A stretch of 17,663 nt of DNA from assembly GCA_046590705.1 (NCBI GenBank), contig JBKJUK010000365.1, positions 1-17,663 on the forward strand, written 5' to 3'. Both the position numbers and the translations under genes were made by a program. Origin of the DNA: JBKJUK01 sp046590705. Its GTDB lineage: Bacteria > Acidobacteriota > Thermoanaerobaculia > Gp7-AA8. Shown one piece after another: positions 1 to 6,808 of this stretch (position 1 is the stretch's first letter; the number at the start of each line of letters is the position of its first letter). Below the pieces are notes generated by a model, which saw only the letters and a list, made by a program, of their open reading frames with translations, was not told where the DNA came from and did no database searches.

Positions 1-1150
1 ACTCCGGCCCCCGGCCCCCGGCCCCCCTACTGCCTCTAACTATTTCAAAGTAGATCTTCTCCAAATGATCGAGGCGCTGCCTTTTCGAGAATCCTTCCAC
101 TACATGCTTTCTTGCCCGCTTCCCCATCTCGCTCGATTCGACCGGATGCTCGAGGACGCGCAGCATGGCTTCGGTGAGCTGTTGCTGATTTTTGGGTTGG
201 ATAAGCAGTCCGACTTCGGGTGAGGTGAGCAGCTCATTGTTCCCGCCGCAGTCCGTGGCGATGACTGGTTTCTCCAGCGACATGCCTTCGCGAATCGTTC
301 CGGTCACGCCGGTCCCGGCCCACGATGCGTCCACCACGCAATCGGCTGCCGCAAGAACACGCGACATGTCGGGACGATACTCGACGGGAATTACCGCATC
401 GCCCGCTCCCCTCTGCAACGAGTACTGTCTGATCTCCTCGGCTTGCGCCGCACTCTTGTAGGCGATGAGCATGAGCCGCGTCGTCGGATGCTTCTCATGA
501 ACGAAAACGAACGCGTCGATGAGTTCGCGCCATCCCTTCCAGTCGCGCACGCCCACTTGTGCGAAGACAAACGCATCCTCACGGATGTTCTTCTCTCTGC
601 GGAACGCTTTACCGTCATGGACAGTCGGATCGAAGTCGGCCTCATCGACACCCGCGTAGACCACTGTGACTTTCTCCGAAGATACGCCTGCCGTTGCGAC
701 GATGACGTCTTTGATCTGCTGGCAGACCGTGACGATACGATCGACGCGGCTCGTGCGATATTTCCCGCGATTCCAGAAATTCAGGGCGAAGGAGACCCCG
801 CGATTCACTACAAATGCCGAAACAGGCGCGAACCATGTAGCCGCCAGAGCAATGCTCTGCGACAATCCCTTGTGGACGTGGATTACGTCGGGCTTACGTG
901 CGGCAACCTCTCGTCGGAAAGCCAGAATCGAGGAAAGATCGAAAGGATTGCGCAGCGGTAGAGGAACAAAGTCACATCCGGCTGCAGCCGCGCGCGCCGC
1001 AAGGTCGGCACCAGGTCTACTGAAGATGGTCACGCGATGTCCGCGTGCGGCCATTCCCGCTGCAGCTTGAAACATCTGATGCACTGAACCGGTGTTGAAC
1101 TCGTTCTTTTCGAGAACGTGGAAGATGGAGAGCAATTCTGTTGATGACAT
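1..1150 (-). CDS. Glycosyltransferase family 4 (GT-B) protein, C-terminal end cut off by window edge
   Basis: The reading frame is open from ATG at 1150 to the left edge (383 residues, no stop seen). The N-terminus fits a GT-B Rossmann start: a beta-strand at residues 6-13, then a helix ending in AARGHRVTIFSRPG (35-47). The donor-binding half shows YAGVDEADFDP (165-175), a strand-turn at 196-206 (AQVGVRDWKGW), and GTGVTGTIREGM then KPVIATDCGGNNE (279-306), typical of nucleotide-sugar-using GT4 enzymes. The usual first Glu of the EX7E motif is not obvious; the GxGxTGxxRE variant is present instead. It probably transfers a sugar during cell-envelope polysaccharide or glycolipid synthesis; the acceptor is unknown. 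From residue 372 the frame enters a heptamer repeat, giving a Gly/Arg-rich tail, so the conserved domain is essentially complete. No clear Shine-Dalgarno precedes the ATG. The start lies 8 bp from that of the divergent lipase-like gene. Confidence 0.85.
   Translation of the reverse strand, partial: MSSTELLSIFHVLEKNEFNTGSVHQMFQAAAGMAARGHRVTIFSRPGADLAARAAAAGCDFVPLPLRNPFDLSSILAFRREVAARKPDVIHVHKGLSQSIALAATWFAPVSAFVVNRGVSFALNFWNRGKYRTSRVDRIVTVCQQIKDVIVATAGVSSEKVTVVYAGVDEADFDPTVHDGKAFRREKNIREDAFVFAQVGVRDWKGWRELIDAFVFVHEKHPTTRLMLIAYKSAAQAEEIRQYSLQRGAGDAVIPVEYRPDMSRVLAAADCVVDASWAGTGVTGTIREGMSLEKPVIATDCGGNNELLTSPEVGLLIQPKNQQQLTEAMLRVLEHPVESSEMGKRARKHVVEGFSKRQRLDHLEKIYFEIVRGSRGAGGRGPE
4..27 (-). repeat. 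G-rich 7-bp tandem tract at glycosyltransferase 3' end
   Basis: Three exact copies of CCGGCCC (4-10, 11-17, 18-24) followed by CCC. The G-rich strand is the minus strand, the sense strand of the glycosyltransferase that is ending here. The tract is translated in that frame as a Gly/Arg/Pro-rich tail. It may continue beyond the left edge. It is one of four G-rich heptamer tracts in the window. Confidence 0.85.
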
Positions 1151-1158
1151 TGGCTTCG

Positions 1159-2403
1159 ATGATAACGAACTCGCAGCGCAGAGGGCAGCTCCTGCTGACC
1201 ATTCTGCTGCTGGCGACTACCGGCTGCGTGGCCACTGACAGTCCTCGACGCAGCCTGCTTCTCTCCTCCCGTGAGTATCTTCCCGAGCCCGTCAACCCGG
1301 TGATCGTGATCCCTGGCTACGGGAACTCGAAGCTGGTCAACACCCGCAGCGGCCGCTTCGTCTGGGGAACGGCCATGTCGTTCGTCTTCGTCAGACACAG
1401 CGATGACATGGATCTTCCTATTGAGAATCCGCAGTCCGGGGACTCGCTGGTCACACGTGGATTCGCCGGCTCGCGAGCGTCGTTCAACGCCGCCTATCAC
1501 CTGACGCATGCCCTCACACACTTCGGTCGTTACGGTAAAAACCCGAACAGACGAAACTATGTCGTCGCCTTCGAATACGACTTCCGTCAGAGTCACGTCG
1601 TCTCCGCACGTCGTCTCGACGATCTGATCGACGAGTTGCGTCGCGTGCAGGGCGACCCGCAACTGAAAATCGATCTGGTCGCGCAATCCGCTGGTGGTCT
1701 GGTTGCCCTGACTTATCTCCGCATCGGCACTGCTCCTCTCGACCGTCCCGACTTATGGGATCAAGCCTCGAAAGAAGCATCCTCGAAGATACGACGGGTG
1801 GTCATGCTGGCTGCGCCCGAGGATGGGACGCTGGAGGCAGTACGCATGCTGCATCGCGGCGAGAAGATTCTGCTCAAAGACATCCCACCGGAAGTCACGA
1901 CGACATTCCCATCGCTGTTCGAGCTGCTTCCATCGACCGGGAAGTCGCTGCTCACCTCCACTGGTATCGAAGACTTCTGGATGCTCGAGACCTGGGAGAA
2001 GCTGAGGCTATCCATCTTCCAGCACACGGTAGATCCGAGGCGCCGCGCTGCATTTGCTGCCCGTCTCATGGACGGCCAGCGATTCCGGCAGGCCATGCTT
2101 CGCACCATCAACACTGAAGTGCCGATGCTGCGAATCGGCGGTCACTGTGCACCTACCGCTCAACAGATGATCATCCGGGCCGACGGGTCGAGCGCCCTGT
2201 ATGCATGGGAAATGAGGGACTCCGAGAAACCACTGAAAGAGACGATGTTCGTTCCGGGAGATGGCTCGGTCACCGCAGCGAGTTCCGTGGGCGGCTACCC
2301 GCGCGGACTTCAGGTCTGCTCGGGACATCACGGAATGTCCACCGATCCGACAGCACTGAGCGCAATCCTTACAGAACTCTCGGCGGGTCCAGGTTTGAAT
2401 TGA
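1159..2403 (+). CDS. LCAT-like alpha/beta-hydrolase, putative lipoprotein
   Basis: This is an alpha/beta-hydrolase resembling the lecithin:cholesterol acyltransferase family (PF02450), so a likely phospholipase or acyltransferase outside the cytoplasm. From the ATG at 1159 it has a short basic n-region with RR, a hydrophobic stretch (LLLTILLLATTG) and a Cys at 23. The lipobox is weak because -3 is Thr. Family landmarks follow: VIVIPGYGNSKL (oxyanion region), YDFRQ, the nucleophile elbow AQSAGG (Ser177), GDGSV (Asp candidate) and GHHGMSTDP near the C-terminus (His candidate). In-frame TTG 1141 and ATG 1144 are alternative starts, with GGAG at 1127-1130; I prefer 1159 because it gives a compact signal peptide. 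The gene is divergent from the glycosyltransferase with almost no space between them. Function is inferred from the triad; the substrate is unknown. Confidence 0.82.
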   Translation: MITNSQRRGQLLLTILLLATTGCVATDSPRRSLLLSSREYLPEPVNPVIVIPGYGNSKLVNTRSGRFVWGTAMSFVFVRHSDDMDLPIENPQSGDSLVTRGFAGSRASFNAAYHLTHALTHFGRYGKNPNRRNYVVAFEYDFRQSHVVSARRLDDLIDELRRVQGDPQLKIDLVAQSAGGLVALTYLRIGTAPLDRPDLWDQASKEASSKIRRVVMLAAPEDGTLEAVRMLHRGEKILLKDIPPEVTTTFPSLFELLPSTGKSLLTSTGIEDFWMLETWEKLRLSIFQHTVDPRRRAAFAARLMDGQRFRQAMLRTINTEVPMLRIGGHCAPTAQQMIIRADGSSALYAWEMRDSEKPLKETMFVPGDGSVTAASSVGGYPRGLQVCSGHHGMSTDPTALSAILTELSAGPGLN

Positions 2404-2453
2404 AAGCAGGGCGCGAGAGCAGGCGCATCTGGATGTACCGCGAGACGCGGTGG

Positions 2454-2628
2454 GTGGAGCACAGGCAATCCTGCCTGTGGCGCGAGACGCTGACTTCGAA
2501 GGCCGATTTCGTTCCGCCTGACGACATGTCGCTCCTGTCGACAACCCTCCGGCGACACGTACGGAACTTCAAGCAGCGGGGCTGGAACTCACTTTTCCGC
2601 GTCACAGGCAGGATTGCCTGTGCTCCAC
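2454..2628. repeat. Family A foldback element, copy 1 (175 bp)
   Basis: Bounded by a perfect 26-bp inverted repeat (2454-2479 and 2603-2628). Each arm contains its own palindrome, CACAGGCAATCCTGCCTGTG at 2460-2479 and its reverse complement at 2603-2622 (8-bp stems, 4-nt loop). The roughly 120 bp between the arms does not obviously match copy 2 at 8562-8730. It resembles a REP doublet or MITE-like element. The element fills most of the gene-free stretch 2404-2821; in the remainder I see no gene, only the start region of the next operon. Confidence 0.85.
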
Positions 2629-2812
2629 ACGTCTCGGATAAGAGGTCAGGTACTGGACGCGAGTCGCAGCGCAGCGAAGAGGCTGGTGGCTTGTAACTAA
2701 CCTGGCGCGCCGACTCCGGTGTAAGATTCTCACCAAATCATTGATATTGCAGGGCATACTTTGTCCCGTGGTCCAGTCCGGACAAATTCGTCATGCAGCA
2801 GTTCCGCCGAGT

Positions 2813-2824
2813 GGAGGCAGTTTG
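2813..2824 (+). promoter_or_regulatory. Shine-Dalgarno and TTG start deciding the DUF1844 gene start
   Basis: GGAGG at 2813-2817 lies 4 nt before TTG at 2822. The upstream in-frame TTG at 2741 lacks such a site and would add 27 residues unlike the family. From 2822 the protein quickly reaches KVTDKRIFTATGEI, matching the usual N-terminus of DUF1844 proteins. Confidence 0.65.
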
Positions 2825-3295
2825 CCGAAGGATAGAGACCCTAACGAACCCATCAAGGTGACGGACAAGAGAATCTTCACCGCGACCGGCGAGATTAAGG
2901 ATGAGTACCTCGGCAAAGTGAATCCGGTGGCGGATCCGCCTGTCTCGATGCCTCCCGACCCCGCGGTACAGGCCACTCCGCCGCCTCCACAGCAGGAAGC
3001 GGAAAAAGCTGCGGAACCGAAAAAGCGGGTTCGCGACCGGGCCGAAGACCCGGGCACTGCATTCAGCAAGTTCGCCCAGTCGCTCATCATTCAGGCCTAC
3101 ATGAGCCTCGGGCTGCTCGCCAATCGATATCAACCCGGTGCGCCACCGGACCTGGCGGCAGCCAAAGAACTGATCGACATCCTCACCATGCTCGCCGAGA
3201 AGACGTCCAACAATCTCAGCGAGGATGAGGACGATTTCCTCAAGTCACACCTCGGCGAGTTGAAGCTGGCCTTCGTCCGGAGCAGGACTCCCTGA
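2822..3295 (+). CDS. DUF1844 domain-containing protein
   Basis: About 157 residues. The N-terminus carries the short segment KVTDKRIFTATGEIKDEYL. A Pro/Ala/Glu-rich linker follows (PPDPAVQATPPPPQQEAEKA), with a basic stretch KKRVRDR. The C-terminal half matches DUF1844 (PF08899): a hydrophobic helix SLIIQAYMSLGLL, then an acidic helical pair containing LAAAKELIDILTMLAEKTSNNLSEDEDDFL. The biochemical role of DUF1844 is unknown. The stop overlaps the next ATG by 1 nt (TGATG), so translation is probably coupled to the membrane TPR protein. This gene heads a three-gene operon. The family assignment is strong; any function is open. Confidence 0.85.
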   Translation: MPKDRDPNEPIKVTDKRIFTATGEIKDEYLGKVNPVADPPVSMPPDPAVQATPPPPQQEAEKAAEPKKRVRDRAEDPGTAFSKFAQSLIIQAYMSLGLLANRYQPGAPPDLAAAKELIDILTMLAEKTSNNLSEDEDDFLKSHLGELKLAFVRSRTP

Positions 3296-5130
3296 TGCGC
3301 GCCGTCCTCTGCTTCATGCTCGTTCTGGCTGCCATGCTCAGCTCCGGAGTCATACGCGCAGAATCGCCACGCGAGATCTGGCCGCAGACCACCGCAGCAA
3401 TCGATTCGGGAGACTTCGCAGCCGCAAATACGAAACTCAAAGCTCTTTTCGAGAGTGGTCGAAGCTCGGCGGTTCGCCGCTATCCACTCTACGCGGAATC
3501 GGCCGCAGCACTCGCTCAAAACGCTGCGCGAACCAGGAACGAGCCTCTCTTCAAGTGGGCGAAGGACGCTGCACTTCGCCTCGACCCGGATTCTGCGGAA
3601 GTCGCTTTCCGTCTCGCCGAAGTTTCACGCACGCGCGGCGACTGGGGCGGAATGGCTTCGAATCTGGCCACCGGCTTCCGCCGCATCTTCAGCGAATACA
3701 CGCCCTCACTTCTCGCTTCGACGAACCTGCTCACTCTGATCGTTCTTGCTCTGGCCGTGACCATCGGCATCTTCTCGATCGTGCTCTTCTTCCGATACGC
3801 GAGCCCGGCCGCGCACGATTTCAGGGAAGCATTGAACAGCCGCTTCCGCCCAGGGATGAGCAGCGTACTGGCGTTCGCGCTTCTCTTTCTGCCTCTCTTT
3901 TTGTGGCTGGGGCCGGCCTGGCTCGTTCTCTACTGGTTGCTGCTCTTTCTTCCCTACTCGAGTTCCACCGAAAAAGTGGTTTCGTTCGTGTCGCTGTCTC
4001 TGCTGGCGCTCCTTCCCCTTGCGCTCGACTGGACCGCGTACCGCGCAGCCGGCGTCGACAGCCCCATCGTGCGCGGTGCTTCGGCAGGCCTCTCGCGGTC
4101 CTACGATCCCGAATCGCTGCGGCGCCTTCGTGATCTCACCAGTCTGGTGCCCGACCAGCCTCTTCTTCACCTTCTGGTCGGCAATCTGGAGGCGCAGGAC
4201 GGAAACGACTCCGAGTCGATGGTGCATCTCCGCCGCGCAACGGAACTCAATCCGAAGCTGGCAGGCGCATACCTGAATCAGGGAAATCTTCACTTCCTCG
4301 ACGGAGACTTCCAGGCAGCCTCGAATCAGTACAAGAAGGCTGCGGAATCCGACAGCGGTCTGGCCATCGCCTTCTACAATCAGTCCGTGGCCAGTGGCGA
4401 GCTCTATAAGTTCGATGAGCAGGGCGCGCAGATCGAACTTGCCAAGAAGATCAACCGGTCCGCGATCGAGAATCTGATCTCCAGCCCGCCCCCGCAGAAA
4501 ATCGTCTGGTACACCGTACCGATGGATGCGGCGTGGGAACTTTCGCACACCATCGCACGCACAAGAACTGCTCGAGACATCTTCGGAAATTTTGCGCAGT
4601 TCAACCCACTGAATTCCATCTCCAACCCGCTGACGGCGGGCGCACTGGCGGCGATTCTGGCAGGTCCGCTGTTGATGGCGCGGAGGCGCAAGAGGGGAAT
4701 CGCGGGCAGTTGCATCAAATGCGGCCGAACGTTCTGCAACCGCTGCAAATCTTCCAGAGAGAGCGCCACCTACTGCACACAGTGCATTCATATCTATCTG
4801 AAGAGGGATGGGGTTTCACTCGACACCAAACGCGCGAAACTCATCGAGGTCCAGCAACACCAGAACAATCTCACGAGAACACGGAAGACTCTGGCGACTC
4901 TGATTCCCGGCACGGGTCAGATGTATGACTCATCAACGGTGAAAGGACTGATCCTGACGTTGCTGTTCGTACTTGCCGTGAGCGGTGCGATTCTGGTCGG
5001 ACGCATGGCCCCGATGGTCGGCCCGACTCCGGCCATGGTGCTGACCGTGCGGGTGCTGGCCATCGTAGTGGTTGTCATTCTCTGGATCTCCGCATCGCTC
5101 TCACTGCTTCGGCAGAAAGTGACAGGCTGA
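3295..5130 (+). CDS. Multi-pass membrane protein with TPR repeats and six-cysteine zinc-finger-like segment
   Basis: 611 residues. A signal-like segment is at 1-22 (VLCFMLVLAAMLSSGVIRA), followed by a helical, TPR-like segment at about 28-130. Hydrophobic segments lie near 144-167, 188-220 (probably two) and 226-246. A clear TPR stretch is at 289-375 (VGNLEAQDGNDSESMVHLRRA, then AYLNQGNLHFLDGDFQAA). Another hydrophobic segment is at 446-461, followed by the basic stop RRRKR. Next come three CxxC pairs (Cys473/476, 481/484, 494/497), a likely zinc-binding ribbon. Two final hydrophobic segments are at 551-569 and 580-605, preceded by PGTGQMYDSSTVKG. The positive-inside rule suggests the Cys ribbon is cytoplasmic. 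I do not recognise a named family for the whole protein; a scaffold or assembly role is only a guess. It starts 1 nt inside the previous gene and ends 5 bp before the next. Confidence 0.8.
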   Translation: MRAVLCFMLVLAAMLSSGVIRAESPREIWPQTTAAIDSGDFAAANTKLKALFESGRSSAVRRYPLYAESAAALAQNAARTRNEPLFKWAKDAALRLDPDSAEVAFRLAEVSRTRGDWGGMASNLATGFRRIFSEYTPSLLASTNLLTLIVLALAVTIGIFSIVLFFRYASPAAHDFREALNSRFRPGMSSVLAFALLFLPLFLWLGPAWLVLYWLLLFLPYSSSTEKVVSFVSLSLLALLPLALDWTAYRAAGVDSPIVRGASAGLSRSYDPESLRRLRDLTSLVPDQPLLHLLVGNLEAQDGNDSESMVHLRRATELNPKLAGAYLNQGNLHFLDGDFQAASNQYKKAAESDSGLAIAFYNQSVASGELYKFDEQGAQIELAKKINRSAIENLISSPPPQKIVWYTVPMDAAWELSHTIARTRTARDIFGNFAQFNPLNSISNPLTAGALAAILAGPLLMARRRKRGIAGSCIKCGRTFCNRCKSSRESATYCTQCIHIYLKRDGVSLDTKRAKLIEVQQHQNNLTRTRKTLATLIPGTGQMYDSSTVKGLILTLLFVLAVSGAILVGRMAPMVGPTPAMVLTVRVLAIVVVVILWISASLSLLRQKVTG

Positions 5131-5135
5131 ACCCG

Positions 5136-6428
5136 ATGGCACTCGAAGGGACACTCAAGGATTTCAGTCTCGCTGACATTTTTCAGCTGATCGGACTGCA
5201 GCGGAAGACCGGCGTACTTACTCTCCGCGGAAAAGACGATACGGTCACGGTCACCTTCCTCGACGGAAAAGTCGTGGCAGCGGACTCGCTCAACAAACGT
5301 CTCGAGAACCGGCTCGGTACTGTTCTCGTGAAGACAGGACTGCTGACCAACGATCAACTCACGCACGCTCTCGACATCCAGCGCGAGACCCTGCAGCGGC
5401 TCGGATTCATCCTCACGAACTATCAGATCATTCCACAAGAGAGTCTGCGCTCCGCCCTGCAGCTGCAGATTCAGCAGATCATCTACCGCCTCTTCCGATG
5501 GAAAGACGGCGACTATCACTTCTCGCAGGAAACGACCATCGAGTACGACCGCGACAACGTCGTACCGATCAGCGCCGAATCGATCCTGATGGAAGGCGCG
5601 CGGATGATCGACGAATGGCCGATCATCGAGAAGCGGATTCGCTCTTATGATCTGGTGTTCCGCAAAAAGCTGATCGATCAGGAGATCATCGCTGTCGACG
5701 CTGACGATGCCGACGACATTGACTTCGACGAATCCGCAGTCAGGCGGAAGAAGTCTGCGCCTGCCGGAGACAAGATCAAGATCTCGCAGGAAGAGAAAGC
5801 GATTTACGACATGGTCGACGGCACGGTGTCCGTCAGCGAGATCATCGAGACCAGCAGATTCTCGGAGTTCGACACCGCCAAATCGCTTTACGAACTTCTA
5901 ACCCGCGACCTGATCGAAGAAGTTCGCGACGCCGAGATGATTGCCGCGGTCGGACAGGCGGAGCTCGAAGAAGCGGCGACCGCCGACGTTCCGTCCGTCC
6001 TGCCTCTTCCGCTCATTGCTTTTCTGGTTCTGGCCGCGGCCGCGTCGCTTATCACTTCGGGTAAGAATCCAATGAATTCGCTGGCGCCATTCAATCGGCT
6101 CACGAGTTCAGTCAACGATTATCGTAAAGCTGTGTCCCTGCAGCGCATCGAAAAAATCGGAGCCGGTGTCGAAGCCTTCAGCCTCGTCCATGGAAAACAT
6201 CCTCTCAAGCTCGCCGAACTGGCGCCTGACTTCGTGTCTCCAAAACTGCTTTCCGATCCGTGGGGCAACGCCTACAAGTACATCGTCCGTCCGGAGAAGT
6301 ATCTGATCATCGGCTCTGAAGCCAGCGGAAAGCCCGACACGGACCTGTTCCTCTCGAAAGCCATCGACAACGCTCCAAGTTCCGCACACGAAGGCCAGCC
6401 GAGTGGCGGCATCAAACTTCTGGAGTAA
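5136..6428 (+). CDS. DUF4388 protein with membrane anchor and pseudopilin-like C-terminus
   Basis: 430 residues. Residues 1-130 match DUF4388 (PF14332): MALEGTLKDFSLADIFQLIGLQRKTGVLTL, then FLDGKVVAADS, and a helical part ending LFRWKDGDYHF. An Asp-rich linker (185-200) leads to a winged-helix-like segment at about 216-265 (EEKAIYDMVDGTVSVSEIIE). One transmembrane segment lies near 288-306. The C-terminal part (325-405) has GKHPLKLAELAPDFVSPKLL, DPWGNAYKYI and YLIIGSEASGKPDTD, resembling the globular domain of type II secretion protein G (PF08334), although the usual N-terminal pilin helix is missing. DUF4388 proteins are often linked to signalling or gliding-type regulation in other bacteria. 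The 5-bp spacing implies co-transcription with the two upstream genes. Domain calls are from motif reading. Confidence 0.82.
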   Translation: MALEGTLKDFSLADIFQLIGLQRKTGVLTLRGKDDTVTVTFLDGKVVAADSLNKRLENRLGTVLVKTGLLTNDQLTHALDIQRETLQRLGFILTNYQIIPQESLRSALQLQIQQIIYRLFRWKDGDYHFSQETTIEYDRDNVVPISAESILMEGARMIDEWPIIEKRIRSYDLVFRKKLIDQEIIAVDADDADDIDFDESAVRRKKSAPAGDKIKISQEEKAIYDMVDGTVSVSEIIETSRFSEFDTAKSLYELLTRDLIEEVRDAEMIAAVGQAELEEAATADVPSVLPLPLIAFLVLAAAASLITSGKNPMNSLAPFNRLTSSVNDYRKAVSLQRIEKIGAGVEAFSLVHGKHPLKLAELAPDFVSPKLLSDPWGNAYKYIVRPEKYLIIGSEASGKPDTDLFLSKAIDNAPSSAHEGQPSGGIKLLE

Positions 6429-6433
6429 TGAAG

Positions 6434-6463
6434 CGGGCCGGGGTCAGGGGTCAGGGGGCCGGA
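6434..6463 (+). repeat. G-rich 7-bp tandem tract after the DUF4388 gene
   Basis: Heptamer units CGGGCCG, GGGTCAG, GGGTCAG and GGGGCCG starting 5 bp after the stop codon. The plus strand has four runs of three or more G with 2-3 nt loops, a textbook G-quadruplex pattern, on the sense strand of the gene that has just ended. The gene-free stretch 6429-6808 otherwise holds the family B element (6508-6691) and a second heptamer tract (6772-6806). Confidence 0.85.
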
Positions 6464-6507
6464 GTAGAAGCGCGGCGATCGCGAGCTACTACTCCGCACA
6501 TGCCGCG

Positions 6508-6691
6508 ACGTCATTCCGATGAGCACGCCCTGCAGTTGCGAGCATGCGAGGTGTTGTTCATCGCGAAGAGGAATCTCCGTTCCGCGCCGCGAAGGTCGTC
6601 GCGATACACCTCGTCCGCGCGGACCGGAGATTCCTCTTCGCAGTTGCAGCTGCGGGACAGTCGGCAATCGCGCGGCTCATCGGAATGACGT
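6508..6691. repeat. Family B foldback element, copy 1 (184 bp)
   Basis: The outer ends are a perfect 17-bp inverted repeat, ACGTCATTCCGATGAGC at 6508-6524 and its complement at 6675-6691. Inside is a second pair, GCGAAGAGGAATCTCCG starting near 6564 and its near-complement ending near 6643 (25 bp with one mismatch). The element can form nested hairpins. A second copy lies at 10471-10649. No coding capacity is evident; short open frames through both copies share peptides only because they share the repeat. Confidence 0.88.
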
Positions 6692-6771
6692 TGTGCGTGT
6701 GCCGCTCGGGCGAAGCTCGCTAATGGTCCAGTCATGCGCAATTTTTAATAGTGGTTAACACTCGCCTTGAT

Positions 6772-6806
6772 CATTCTCCATTCTCCATTCAACATTCTCC
6801 ATTCGA
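6772..6806. repeat. 7-bp tandem repeat CATTCTC, five units
   Basis: Units CATTCTC, CATTCTC, CATTCAA, CATTCTC and CATTCGA are perfectly in phase. The array lies just downstream of the aspartase stop codon (6809-6811) and abuts the G-rich heptamer tract that forms the aspartase tail. The period matches that of the G-rich tracts although the sequence is different. Confidence 0.88.
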
Positions 6807-6808
6807 AG

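Noticed and set aside
1030..1686. Minus-strand open frame of 218 codons
   Set aside because: It overlaps both the glycosyltransferase (different frame) and the lipase gene antisense; its product resembles nothing and both overlapped genes have motifs.
2205..2696. Plus-strand open frame through the gap after the lipase gene
   Set aside because: It begins inside the lipase gene in another frame and then reads through the family A element. The peptide TGRIACA shared with the frame near 8700 comes from the repeat, not from homologous proteins.
3706..4791. Long open frame (361 codons) on the minus strand
   Set aside because: It lies wholly antisense to the membrane TPR protein, whose frame has clear domains. 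The antisense product is Arg/Gln/His-rich without motifs, as expected from GC-rich codon bias.
6508..6691. Possible retron msr/msd-like structured RNA
   Set aside because: Nested stems are suggestive, but there is no reverse transcriptase gene, and a second diverged copy exists without one.
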